A DNA stretch of 42,840 nt from an uncultured Clostridia bacterium (GTDB taxonomy: Bacteria > Bacillota > Clostridia > UBA1381), in the NCBI GenBank assembly GCA_944393255.1, contig CALXZP010000004.1, positions 1 to 42,840 of the forward strand, written 5' to 3'. Position numbers and translations under genes: made by a program. The notes below the pieces were generated by a model. The model had not been told where the DNA came from, did no database searches, and saw nothing but the letters and a program-made list of their open reading frames with translations. Below, in pieces: positions 8,597 through 16,115 of the stretch. Position 1 is the first letter of the stretch, and each line of letters begins with the position of its first letter.

Positions 8597-8626
8597 TTGA
8601 CAAGGCTGTTATAATCATGCTATAAT
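8597..8626 (+). promoter_or_regulatory. promoter of the surface-protein transcript
   Basis: TTGACA (8597-8602), 18-bp spacer, TATAAT (8621-8626). Predicted start about 8632-8634, the first bases of the folded element that follows. A second TATAAT at 8610-8615 is too close to the -35 to be used with it. Confidence 0.8.
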
Positions 8627-8630
8627 GGAC

Positions 8631-8740
8631 GCATCCTAAGCGGAGACTTCGGTATGCTCCGCAGCGGTATAAGGTATCCGCGCCGCCCCGGGGCGGCAGG
8701 GCAAGACCCTTGTACGCAGGATGACGGGACTTTATCCCGT
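8631..8740 (+). ncRNA. compact multi-hairpin RNA, leader or small RNA of unknown class
   Basis: CATCCT (8632-8637) pairs with AGGATG (8718-8723) and encloses four hairpins: GCGGAG/CTCCGC (8640-8645, 8657-8662), GCGG/CCGC (8664-8667, 8678-8681), GCCGCCCC/GGGGCGGC (8682-8697, perfect palindrome) and AGGG/CCCT (8698-8701, 8707-8710). A fifth hairpin ACGGGA/TCCCGT (8724-8729, 8735-8740) follows at once. The predicted transcript begins at the first closing stem. GC content is far above its surroundings. No T tract follows the last hairpin, so it is more likely a 5' leader of the gene at 8887 than a free RNA. I do not recognise a known riboswitch core. Confidence 0.5.
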
Positions 8741-8886
8741 GCCGAAACTATGTATTTATTTGGATGGTGTTCTGCAATACGGCGCGCATATTGCTAATAT
8801 GTCGATCAAATACATACAGAATTCCTATGCAGCAGCCGCGCTGTTCCATCGGCACGGCAATGCATAAAAAAGGAGATGATACGCAG

Positions 8887-11481
8887 ATGGAAAAAGGACA
8901 TATTTTTAAAAAGGCAGTGAGCATCGCGGCTGCCGCCGCAGCGCTCTTTACAGCAATTGCTCTGCCCTCTCCGAACAACACGGCGTCAGCCGAGGGGGAC
9001 TCCGGCACAGGTCTGCCCACACGCCTGATGAACGGCGATTTTGAGCGGCCCGATGCAGCGGAGGCAATAAACAAAGCATCTTTGACACAAAAAAACCAAA
9101 ACGGCACTACAAGAGGAACTTACAGCTCAAACAGCGGAAAACGCTACACTATATCAAATGACGAGGGCGAAAACCCGGATATAATCTACAGATATGAGGA
9201 TCCGTGGTTCGTGACGACCAACGATATATTTAACGATATATTTAACGATATATCCGCAGATCAAAACGAAGAGCCCTTTTACTGGGAAACCACGGCGTTT
9301 GATGAAAGGATAGAGCTTGTTGCTCCGTCTCTGGCGGGATCAAACAGCGTCGGCTACTTTCCTGACGGCACCGCCGCAGCAGGCGGCAGGCAATTTGCAG
9401 AGCTGGTGGGTACCGAAGAATCCTCCCTGTATCAAAACATACAGACGACCCCCGGCAACAGCCTGACATGGAAGCTGCAGCACAGAGCCAGGTCTGCCGG
9501 AAACGATTCGATGGCAGTATTCATAGGCCCGCGCCAGAAGGGGCTGAAAAAATCGGCCAAAAACTCTCAGGATATATTTAACAAGATGGCGGAGCTTATC
9601 ACAGAAAATGAGGGCGAGCTGACACAGCCCGGCATGTCATCCGCCGCACGAAAAATTTACTCGTCCGAGATCACAGACGGGATGGCAATAACGGACGCAG
9701 CCGTCAGCACATCCAAAACAGAGACCTGCGACCAGGAATGGATCTGCTGGATAATAACGAGCGGCTCGGACAAATGGAACGAGTATTCCGGAGTATATCG
9801 CGTTCCCGACGGGCAGGCAGAGACCACTATGGCATTTACAGCCCTGAGCAGCTCCAACGGCAGTCTAAACGGAAACTGCCTTGACAGCATTGAATTCGGC
9901 ATACAGTATCCCCTCACGGTCTCCGCAATGCAGGGAGGCAAGGGAACGGTATCCGGCGGCGGGATAACCGAGACGGAGGTTGAACACTTCAAAACATTCA
10001 ACGGCAGCGCCAACGAGGGTTCGGAAGTCACCCTTACGGCTATCCCTCGAACTTATTCAAGCGGCGGAACAGCTGTGACGTATGAATTTCTCGGCGCTGT
10101 TATAAACGGAAAGCATATCGGGATAGGCGAAAACGGATTTACAAAACGGGATAACGGCTCGTACACATACGTTCTGACGATGGACGAAGCTAAAAACGCC
10201 GAGCTGCTGTTCGCTTCTACAGGCGAGGTAAAATACGACCTCAGCGGCGGAGCGTGGAAGAACAATCAGACAGTATACAAATTAAATTCCGACACGAGAG
10301 TTGAACAGTCCGCGGTACCCGAATTGGAAGGAAGCAGCTTCATCCGCTGGGATGTATACGCCGCAAACGGCACTACGTCGCTCAACGGCACAGTCGGCTC
10401 CGAGCATACGATAACATACGACTACAGCAGCAATTCCTTTACGGTGACAGACAAAAACGGAATACAGGAATTTGGAATAGCAGACGGCGCACGCGAATAC
10501 GCCATAGTGCTGCGCGCCGTATATACCCATACAGTCAGCGTACAGTCATGTACAAGATATTTCGGCTCAAACGAAGCAGTGCACGACGACGCTGCCGGAG
10601 GCACGGTCACAGCCGTAAACAATTCAGCCAGCGGTGAAAACGACAGCGCACAGATATCTGTTAAGGACGGAGACAGCTTCACCGTAACGGCAATTCCGAA
10701 CGACGGCTTTACCTTCGATTCCTGGTGGTATTCATACGAGAACGATAACGGAGATACAGTAACAGCCATGATACCGGACGCTGCCGAAGACTCATACACT
10801 GCAAACTTCAACGGCAGCCGCAACATCGAGATCCACGCACAGTTTTCCGAGCGTCCCGCAGATCCGTATCTTGCGGCAGCGGCAAAGGACGCCGAAAATG
10901 CAGCAGCGCTCAAAGACGCGGGCATTGATACAGATCACGGCAAAGTCCTGACTCCGAACAGCGGCGGATATATCTATTCCAACGGCGCCTACGGCGGCGA
11001 TAAATACGGCAATACTATCTCCACCGGCTTCTTTATAAACCGCAGCTTCACGGACACAGAGAACGATACTGTAAAGCTCAGCGGTACATGGACGATAAAC
11101 ATCCCCGCGCTCGACACATACTTTAAGATCGCAGATAAGGACGTTTCCGGATACGGGCACATCGACAATGACCCCGCAGTCGAAAACGACAACGCCGAGA
11201 CCGGCGCCGGCGCGGTATACAAGGCCGCCGAAAACAATGATAACAGCTATAACAAGCAGGTGAAATTCTATGTTGACGGCACAACTGTGACAGGAGAGTC
11301 CAATGTGGTATTCGGGATAGTGATCGACGATCTCTACGCCCCGAACGCCCAGGCCGGCTTCAGACCCGGGGATAACAGCGGCACCGCTCCGGTACTTGAT
11401 GAAACCAACTCCGTAACGGCAGACAAGGATAAGCCTTACGACCAGTCCAAGCTCGACAGCTTGACAAACACGCAAAAATGA
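8887..11481 (+). CDS. large secreted surface protein with InlB-B-repeat-like domains
   Basis: 864 residues. The start at ATG 8887 gives a classic signal peptide (MEKGHIFKK, then an Ala-rich core, cleavage near TASAEG), with AGGAG 11 nt upstream. Residues about 45-280 hold a NGDFE-type beta-sandwich (LMNGDFERPD, FYWETTAFDERIEL, GRQFAELVGTEESSLYQNI), resembling carbohydrate-binding-like modules of gut Clostridia. Residues about 340-440 and 560-660 resemble InlB B-repeat/bacterial repeat domains (GKGTVSGGG...EGSEVTLTAIP; GGTVTAVNN...DGDSFTVTAIPNDGFTFDSWWY). The C-terminal third has no recognised family. No LPXTG, dockerin, SLH or membrane anchor is seen, so attachment is unclear. Probably cotranscribed with the 64-residue gene 22 bp downstream. 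Function unknown; adhesion or matrix role is inference. Confidence 0.85.
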   Translation: MEKGHIFKKAVSIAAAAAALFTAIALPSPNNTASAEGDSGTGLPTRLMNGDFERPDAAEAINKASLTQKNQNGTTRGTYSSNSGKRYTISNDEGENPDIIYRYEDPWFVTTNDIFNDIFNDISADQNEEPFYWETTAFDERIELVAPSLAGSNSVGYFPDGTAAAGGRQFAELVGTEESSLYQNIQTTPGNSLTWKLQHRARSAGNDSMAVFIGPRQKGLKKSAKNSQDIFNKMAELITENEGELTQPGMSSAARKIYSSEITDGMAITDAAVSTSKTETCDQEWICWIITSGSDKWNEYSGVYRVPDGQAETTMAFTALSSSNGSLNGNCLDSIEFGIQYPLTVSAMQGGKGTVSGGGITETEVEHFKTFNGSANEGSEVTLTAIPRTYSSGGTAVTYEFLGAVINGKHIGIGENGFTKRDNGSYTYVLTMDEAKNAELLFASTGEVKYDLSGGAWKNNQTVYKLNSDTRVEQSAVPELEGSSFIRWDVYAANGTTSLNGTVGSEHTITYDYSSNSFTVTDKNGIQEFGIADGAREYAIVLRAVYTHTVSVQSCTRYFGSNEAVHDDAAGGTVTAVNNSASGENDSAQISVKDGDSFTVTAIPNDGFTFDSWWYSYENDNGDTVTAMIPDAAEDSYTANFNGSRNIEIHAQFSERPADPYLAAAAKDAENAAALKDAGIDTDHGKVLTPNSGGYIYSNGAYGGDKYGNTISTGFFINRSFTDTENDTVKLSGTWTINIPALDTYFKIADKDVSGYGHIDNDPAVENDNAETGAGAVYKAAENNDNSYNKQVKFYVDGTTVTGESNVVFGIVIDDLYAPNAQAGFRPGDNSGTAPVLDETNSVTADKDKPYDQSKLDSLTNTQK
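9220..9252 (+). repeat. in-frame 12-bp tandem repeat in the surface-protein gene
   Basis: AACGATATATTT is repeated 2.75 times, encoding NDIFNDIFNDI. Twelve bases is a multiple of three, so copy-number change would alter length without a frameshift. Confidence 0.85.
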
Positions 11482-11503
11482 CACAAAAGGGGGTATTCTC
11501 AGC

Positions 11504-11698
11504 ATGATAAAATATGAAACTCCGAAGCTGGACATAATGTATTTTGACGGGCTTATCAAGACGGGAGACATCACCACCGTTTCCGGTGATCCGACAAGGA
11601 CCGCTGCTCAAAACATGAACGATGCGGCGATGGGAAATGCTATAAACGCCGCCGCTGCAAGAACTGTAAAGGTACAGACGATACTGCAGTTAAAATAA
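11504..11698 (+). CDS. 64-residue small protein downstream of the surface protein
   Basis: ATG 11504 with an AAGGGGG ribosome site (about 11487-11493), 22 bp after the surface-protein stop and before a strong terminator, so it shares that transcript. The sequence begins KYETPKLDIMYFDGLIKTGD and continues ITTVSGDPTR, then an Ala/Asn-rich helix and TVKVQTILQLK. It has no signal peptide or membrane helix. Short Clostridial proteins with a 'KYExPxxDxxxF' opening and an ITTVSG-like segment are familiar to me, but I know no function. The opening resembles leader regions of processed peptides, which is only a possibility. Confidence 0.75.
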   Translation: MIKYETPKLDIMYFDGLIKTGDITTVSGDPTRTAAQNMNDAAMGNAINAAAARTVKVQTILQLK

Positions 11699-11717
11699 AC
11701 AGCACGGACAGCATACG

Positions 11718-11744
11718 GAGGGAGCGCACGCTCCCTCTTTTTTT
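11718..11744 (+). terminator. terminator of the surface-protein operon
   Basis: GAGGGAGCG (11718-11726), loop CA, CGCTCCCTC (11729-11737), then seven T. Strong intrinsic terminator. Confidence 0.92.
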
Positions 11745-11819
11745 GCTGACGCGGACAAAAGCCCGGAGCGCCGCGCCTCCCATATTTGTAAACATTTTAG
11801 TAACAAATTCCGAAACATG

Positions 11820-11848
11820 TTGACTAAATACGATATATTATATATAAT
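11820..11848 (+). promoter_or_regulatory. promoter of the YdcF-family gene
   Basis: TTGACT (11820-11825), 17 bp, TATAAT (11843-11848); predicted start near 11855, giving a leader of about 75 nt. Confidence 0.8.
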
Positions 11849-11930
11849 AGTTGTGAAAATACATGTTACGCGGCTTTGTTCGGACTGTACGCCGCAGCAA
11901 TATACCCGCTCTATGAAAGGATGTTCAGCA

Positions 11931-12683
11931 ATGCTGAAATACGTGTTAAGAACGGCGGCCGCCCTATTCGGCGCGGCGCTTATCATAAACGGCATACTCT
12001 TGATAATTTTTGCAAACTCAACGATAGGAAGCTATCTGACTGTATTCTGGGGCTTCATTTTCCTGCTCCCGGCGGTTTTCTTTAAAAAAACGGTAAAGCT
12101 GCTGATGTTTCCGTTTTTCAAGCTCATTACCGTATTTGCCGTATTCGGATTTGCATGCAGCGTTATAACCGCCGCATTCCTGTACCTTTACGGGACTGAC
12201 GACAACGTCACCTATAACGAGGACTATCTTATAGTGCTCGGCTGCGGACTGCGCGGCGAAACGCCCACGGAACCGCTCCGCGCCAGGCTCGACACGGCTC
12301 TCGGCTACCTTGAGCAGAACAGGGACTGCAAGGTGATAGTATCGGGCGGACGCGGCAGCGGAGAAAGTATAACCGAGGCGGAGGCCATGCGGAGATATCT
12401 CACGGAACGCGGAGTTGAGGCAAGCCGCATCATAACCGAAGGCAAGTCCACCTCAACGACCGAAAACTTCCGCTTCTCCAATAAACAGACCGAAAACGAG
12501 CTTGCCTCAAGCCAGGCGGCGTTCGTCACCAATGATTTTCACATATACCGCGCCTACAGCCTTGCAAGGCTCCAGGGCTTCAATTTTACGCATATCCACG
12601 CCGATACGAGCTGGTATAATCTCGCTCCCTCTTACCTGAGAGAGATACTTGCCATAGGGCAGATGATAGTTTTCAAATACTGA
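11931..12683 (+). CDS. YdcF/SanA/ElyC-family (DUF218) membrane protein
   Basis: 250 residues. Three N-terminal hydrophobic segments (about 8-26, 30-48, 60-84) precede a DUF218 domain: DYLIVLGCGLRGETPTEPLRARL, VIVSGGRGSGESITEAEAMRRYL and ITEGKSTSTTENFRFS match the conserved core, with an Asp/His-containing FVTNDFHIYRA later. Members act in or near cell-envelope metabolism (ElyC in E. coli), but the reaction is not established. ATG 11931 follows AAAGGATG; an in-frame ATG at 11913 is possible but would lie at the ribosome site. Single-gene unit with its own promoter and terminator. Confidence 0.88.
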   Translation: MLKYVLRTAAALFGAALIINGILLIIFANSTIGSYLTVFWGFIFLLPAVFFKKTVKLLMFPFFKLITVFAVFGFACSVITAAFLYLYGTDDNVTYNEDYLIVLGCGLRGETPTEPLRARLDTALGYLEQNRDCKVIVSGGRGSGESITEAEAMRRYLTERGVEASRIITEGKSTSTTENFRFSNKQTENELASSQAAFVTNDFHIYRAYSLARLQGFNFTHIHADTSWYNLAPSYLREILAIGQMIVFKY

Positions 12684-12716
12684 ACACCGCATACTGGGGC
12701 TGCAGCAAAAACTCAC

Positions 12717-12746
12717 AGAGCTTTGCAACAGCCTCAGCTCTTTTTT
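12717..12746 (+). terminator. terminator of the YdcF-family gene
   Basis: AGAGCT (12717-12722) and AGCTCT (12736-12741) with a 13-nt loop, then TTTTTT. Short stem but good U tract. Confidence 0.65.
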
Positions 12747-12761
12747 GCGGCAAATAATATA

Positions 12762-12790
12762 TTGCAATTACACGCTGTGTATGATACAAT
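12762..12790 (+). promoter_or_regulatory. promoter of the ECF transporter operon
   Basis: TTGCAA (12762-12767), 17 bp, TACAAT (12785-12790), about 40 bp before ecfA1. Confidence 0.65.
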
Positions 12791-12835
12791 AAGACAGATC
12801 TAAAAACACAGATAAAAAGGACATATACTCAAATT

Positions 12836-13696
12836 ATGATAGAAATACGCGATTTGAGCCGTACATACGGCTCAGGAAGCAATAAGGCTCATGTGCTGCA
12901 CGGGATAGATATGAATATCGAACGCGGCGCCTTCACGGCTGTGCTCGGAAAAAACGGCTGCGGTAAATCCACGCTTGTCAGGCATATCAACGCGATATTG
13001 AAGCCGCAGCGCGGCAGCGTACGCGTTGACGGCATGGACACCAAAGATCCGCGCCGTCTTTACGATATCCGCGAAAAGGCCGGGATCGTTTTTCAGGATC
13101 CCGACTCGCAGTCCGTAGCTGCGACCGTCGAGGACGATACCGCATTCGCGCCCGAAAATCTCGGACTGAGCGAGGATGAGATCAGCGAACGGGTTGAAGC
13201 CGCGCTCCGCGCCGCCGGGATAGCGGAGCTTCGGAAAAAAAGCATAAGCGAGCTTTCCGGCGGACAAAAGCAGCTCACGGCTGTAGCCGGGATCATTGCC
13301 ATGCGTCCGGACTATATGATATTCGATGAAAGCACCTCCATGCTCGATCCTCTCGCGCGCAGCCGCGTTCTCGAATGCGTTATGCGGCTAAAGCGCGAGC
13401 TTGACGTTTCGGTGATATGGATAACGCACTATATGGACGAAGCGGCAGCGGCGGACAGGGTCGTTATAATAAACGACGGCAAAATAGCCGCCGACGGAAC
13501 GCCTGAGGAGGTCTTTTCGGACATAGAGCTTATCGAGCGCTGCGGACTGGAGCTGCCGCCCTGCGCACAGCTCTGCGTTATGCTCAAAAACGCCGGATAC
13601 GACGTACCCCGTCTCGCTCTGAACGCACACGACTGCGCTTTGCTGATATCCGGCATGACTGCGGCTGCCGTAAAGGAACGGGAGGGCGCGTCATGA
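12836..13696 (+). CDS. ecfA1: energy-coupling factor transporter ATPase EcfA1
   Basis: 286 residues. One of the two ATPases of the group II ECF module, which powers vitamin uptake by exchangeable S components. Walker A GKNGCGKST (38-46), Q-loop FQDPDSQ, signature LSGGQ (140-144), Walker B with DE at 164-165 followed by STSMLDP, and the switch histidine in ITHYMDE. DESTSMLDP is characteristic of EcfA1. The ribosome site AAAAAGG lies about 15 nt upstream, rather distant. Its stop overlaps the ecfA2 start by 4 nt (ATGA), indicating translational coupling. No S component occurs in the window, as expected for a shared module. Confidence 0.95.
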   Translation: MIEIRDLSRTYGSGSNKAHVLHGIDMNIERGAFTAVLGKNGCGKSTLVRHINAILKPQRGSVRVDGMDTKDPRRLYDIREKAGIVFQDPDSQSVAATVEDDTAFAPENLGLSEDEISERVEAALRAAGIAELRKKSISELSGGQKQLTAVAGIIAMRPDYMIFDESTSMLDPLARSRVLECVMRLKRELDVSVIWITHYMDEAAAADRVVIINDGKIAADGTPEEVFSDIELIERCGLELPPCAQLCVMLKNAGYDVPRLALNAHDCALLISGMTAAAVKEREGAS

Positions 13697-14547
13697 TAGA
13701 GCTTAGAAACGTATCATATTCCTACAGAACGATTTCCGGAAGCACGGCGGCGCTTGAAAACATCTCCGCTGTGCTGCCGTCAAACAAGGTCACGGCGGTC
13801 ATAGGCAGAACAGGCAGCGGTAAATCCACGCTGATGGAGCTGATAGGCGGCATAACGGCTCCCGATTCGGGCACGGTAACGGTGAACGGACTTGACGCCG
13901 GCAAATGCGGGAGCAGCATCGGCTTCGTTTTTCAGTACCCGGAACACCAGCTGTTTGCCGAAACGGTCTATGACGATATCGCCTGCGGTCCCTCCAATCT
14001 CGGAATAAGGGGCGACGAGCTTGAAGCGCGCGTTACCGAGGCGGCAGAGCTTACGCATATCGGCAAACGGCTTCTCCGTCTTGCGCCGTTTGAGCTTTCG
14101 GGAGGACAGAAGCGACTTGCGGCTCTGGCGGGTATCCTCGCCATGAAGCCCTCCGTCCTGCTTCTGGACGAGCCTGCGGCGGGGCTTGACCCTTCGGGCA
14201 GGAGACTTGTTTTCTCGATAATACGCAGTCTCGTTTCGGGCGCGGAGGACATGACCGTAGTTTTCGTTACCCATTCAATGGAGGACGCCGCCGAACACGC
14301 CGATGAGATACTCGTTTTAAACGGCGGCAGAAAGGCCGCCTTCGGTACGCCGTCCCGAATATTCACGGATGAAAAGCTGCTGAGCGGGTGCGGGCTGGGA
14401 CTGCCCGAGACCGTAAAGCTGCAGAAGGAGCTTTACGCGCTCGGGCTCGATCCGGGAGAAATGCTCGACGTTCCGTCCGCTTTCGGCTCAGTATGCGAAA
14501 TGCTCGGCCGCTGCGGCGTATCACCCAAACCGAAAGGAAATGTATAA
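13693..14547 (+). CDS. ecfA2: energy-coupling factor transporter ATPase EcfA2
   Basis: 284 residues. Second ATPase of the ECF module, pairing with EcfA1 and contacting EcfT. Walker A GRTGSGKST (38-46), Q-loop FQYPEHQLF (typical of EcfA2), signature LSGGQKR (135-141), Walker B DE at 159-160 followed by PAAGLDP, and switch His in VTHSMED. The start overlaps ecfA1 by 4 nt and the stop directly abuts the ecfT ATG. Confidence 0.95.
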   Translation: MIELRNVSYSYRTISGSTAALENISAVLPSNKVTAVIGRTGSGKSTLMELIGGITAPDSGTVTVNGLDAGKCGSSIGFVFQYPEHQLFAETVYDDIACGPSNLGIRGDELEARVTEAAELTHIGKRLLRLAPFELSGGQKRLAALAGILAMKPSVLLLDEPAAGLDPSGRRLVFSIIRSLVSGAEDMTVVFVTHSMEDAAEHADEILVLNGGRKAAFGTPSRIFTDEKLLSGCGLGLPETVKLQKELYALGLDPGEMLDVPSAFGSVCEMLGRCGVSPKPKGNV

Positions 14548-15345
14548 ATGCTTCGTGATATAACCATAGGCAGATATGTTGAGCGCAGCTCCGTACTGCA
14601 CAGCCTCGACGCGCGCTCTAAAATAATCGGCGCGCTCCTTTGCTCGGTTCTGACACTCTCGTGCGGGAGCCTGCTATCAATGGCTGCAATAGCCGCCCTG
14701 ACAGCCGCCGCAGCGATCGTTTCGCGTATACCTTTCAATTACATACTAAAAGGGATCAAGCCGATACGCTGGTTCGTACTGTTCACGGCGGCGGTGAGCA
14801 TTATTTCAGCCGACGGCGAGCCGATATGGCAGTACGGCGCTCTGCGCATCAGCGCCGAGGGAATAAGCGCCGCAGCGCTCACATCGGCGCGGCTGCTGCT
14901 TTTCGTGACCTCCGCCTCGCTTCTTACGCTGACCACGCCGCCCGTTGTACTCACTGACGGCTTTGCAAGGCTCATGCGCCCGCTTCGGCGGCTGCGTGTT
15001 CCAACCGACGATATAGCAATGATAATATCTATAACCCTGCGTTCGATACCCGCGTTCGCGGATGAAGCCGAAAGGATAATGAAAGCGCAGCGCGCACGAG
15101 GCGCAGATCTTTCTCGCGGCGGACTTATAACACGGGCACGCGCGGTCATACCCGTAGCCATCCCGCTTTTCATCAGTGTGTTCCGCCGCGCCGACGAGCT
15201 TTCGCTCGCAATGGATTCGCGCTGCTACGGAAAAGGCACGCGAACGCCGCGCAAAAAAACACATTTTGGCAGAAACGATCTTTACTGCCTTATTATTATG
15301 ATACTTTTTTGCGGTTTTTTAGCTATTATCGAATTTTATAATTGA
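14548..15345 (+). CDS. ecfT: energy-coupling factor transporter transmembrane protein EcfT
   Basis: 265 residues. Membrane scaffold joining the ATPases to vitamin-specific S components. Opening LRDITIGRYVERSSVLHSLD and DARSKIIG are typical; several hydrophobic helices occupy the first half and the C-terminus. The cytoplasmic coupling helices carry AQRARGAD (first Ala-Arg-Gly motif) and an equivalent SRCYGKG, where the second ARG motif is modified, as is common. It begins immediately after the ecfA2 TAA. Confidence 0.94.
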   Translation: MLRDITIGRYVERSSVLHSLDARSKIIGALLCSVLTLSCGSLLSMAAIAALTAAAAIVSRIPFNYILKGIKPIRWFVLFTAAVSIISADGEPIWQYGALRISAEGISAAALTSARLLLFVTSASLLTLTTPPVVLTDGFARLMRPLRRLRVPTDDIAMIISITLRSIPAFADEAERIMKAQRARGADLSRGGLITRARAVIPVAIPLFISVFRRADELSLAMDSRCYGKGTRTPRKKTHFGRNDLYCLIIMILFCGFLAIIEFYN

Positions 15346-15368
15346 ATTTTGACGAAAGTAATGGTATA

Positions 15369-16100
15369 ATGAATATTAGATTAACTTTGCAATTTGACGG
15401 TACAGATTACCACGGCTGGCAGATACAGCCGGGCAAGCCCACAATACAGGGCACGCTGCAGGAGGCGCTTTACAGGATAACGGGTGAAAATACGATCCCG
15501 ACAGGCTGCGGCAGGACGGACGCGGGAGTTCATGCATACGAATATACAGCGAGCTTCAAAACAAATTCGTCCATACCTATAGACCGTATACCGTTCGCGC
15601 TGAATGCGAATCTGCCGGCGGATATAATATGCAGGGGCGCGGAGATCGTTCCCGACGATTTTTCCGCCAACCGTTCCGCGCGCGGAAAGCGGTACCGGTA
15701 CACGGTAGATAACGGTCTGTTCCCGGATGCGTTCGCTCTGCGTTTTGCATGGCACGTCAAATATCCGCTCGATACAGAAGCGATGAAGGAAGCAGCGGGA
15801 GCCTTTACGGGTACGCACGATTTTATCGGCTTTGCATCAAGCGGATTTTCGGTAAAAACTACTGTCAGAACGATTTACGGCATAGAAATTTCAAAAAGCA
15901 ATAATATAATAGCAATAGATGTGACCGGGAACGGCTTCCTGTACAATATGGTCAGGATAATAGCCGGAACGCTCGTATATGCCGGCGGAGGGCGCATACC
16001 GCCCGGCAGCATTCCGGAAATAATCAAATCGCGGCGCAGGGAAAACGCCGGGATCACCGCACCCGCAAAGGGGCTGTGCCTGAGACAGGTATTCTATTGA
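15369..16100 (+). CDS. truA: tRNA pseudouridine(38-40) synthase TruA
   Basis: 243 residues. Converts uridines 38-40 of the tRNA anticodon arm to pseudouridine. The opening MNIRLTLQFDGTDYHGWQIQ is the family N-terminus; catalytic Asp51 is in GCGRTDAGVHA; RGKRYRYTV, GTHDFIGFAS and GNGFLYNMVRIIAGTLV are conserved. ATG 15369 gives the usual length; an in-frame TTG at 15342 overlapping the ecfT stop would add 9 unlike residues. The ribosome site is weak, so translation may be coupled to ecfT. The ecfA1-ecfA2-ecfT-truA order is standard in Firmicutes. Confidence 0.95.
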   Translation: MNIRLTLQFDGTDYHGWQIQPGKPTIQGTLQEALYRITGENTIPTGCGRTDAGVHAYEYTASFKTNSSIPIDRIPFALNANLPADIICRGAEIVPDDFSANRSARGKRYRYTVDNGLFPDAFALRFAWHVKYPLDTEAMKEAAGAFTGTHDFIGFASSGFSVKTTVRTIYGIEISKSNNIIAIDVTGNGFLYNMVRIIAGTLVYAGGGRIPPGSIPEIIKSRRRENAGITAPAKGLCLRQVFY

Positions 16101-16115
16101 GGAGGTACTTTATTG

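Noticed and set aside
15342..15370. TTGAAT-17-TATAAT promoter-like sequence at the truA start
   Set aside because: A start about 7 nt downstream would lie inside truA, after its ATG at 15369. The spacing is good, but no gene would use it; treated as chance.
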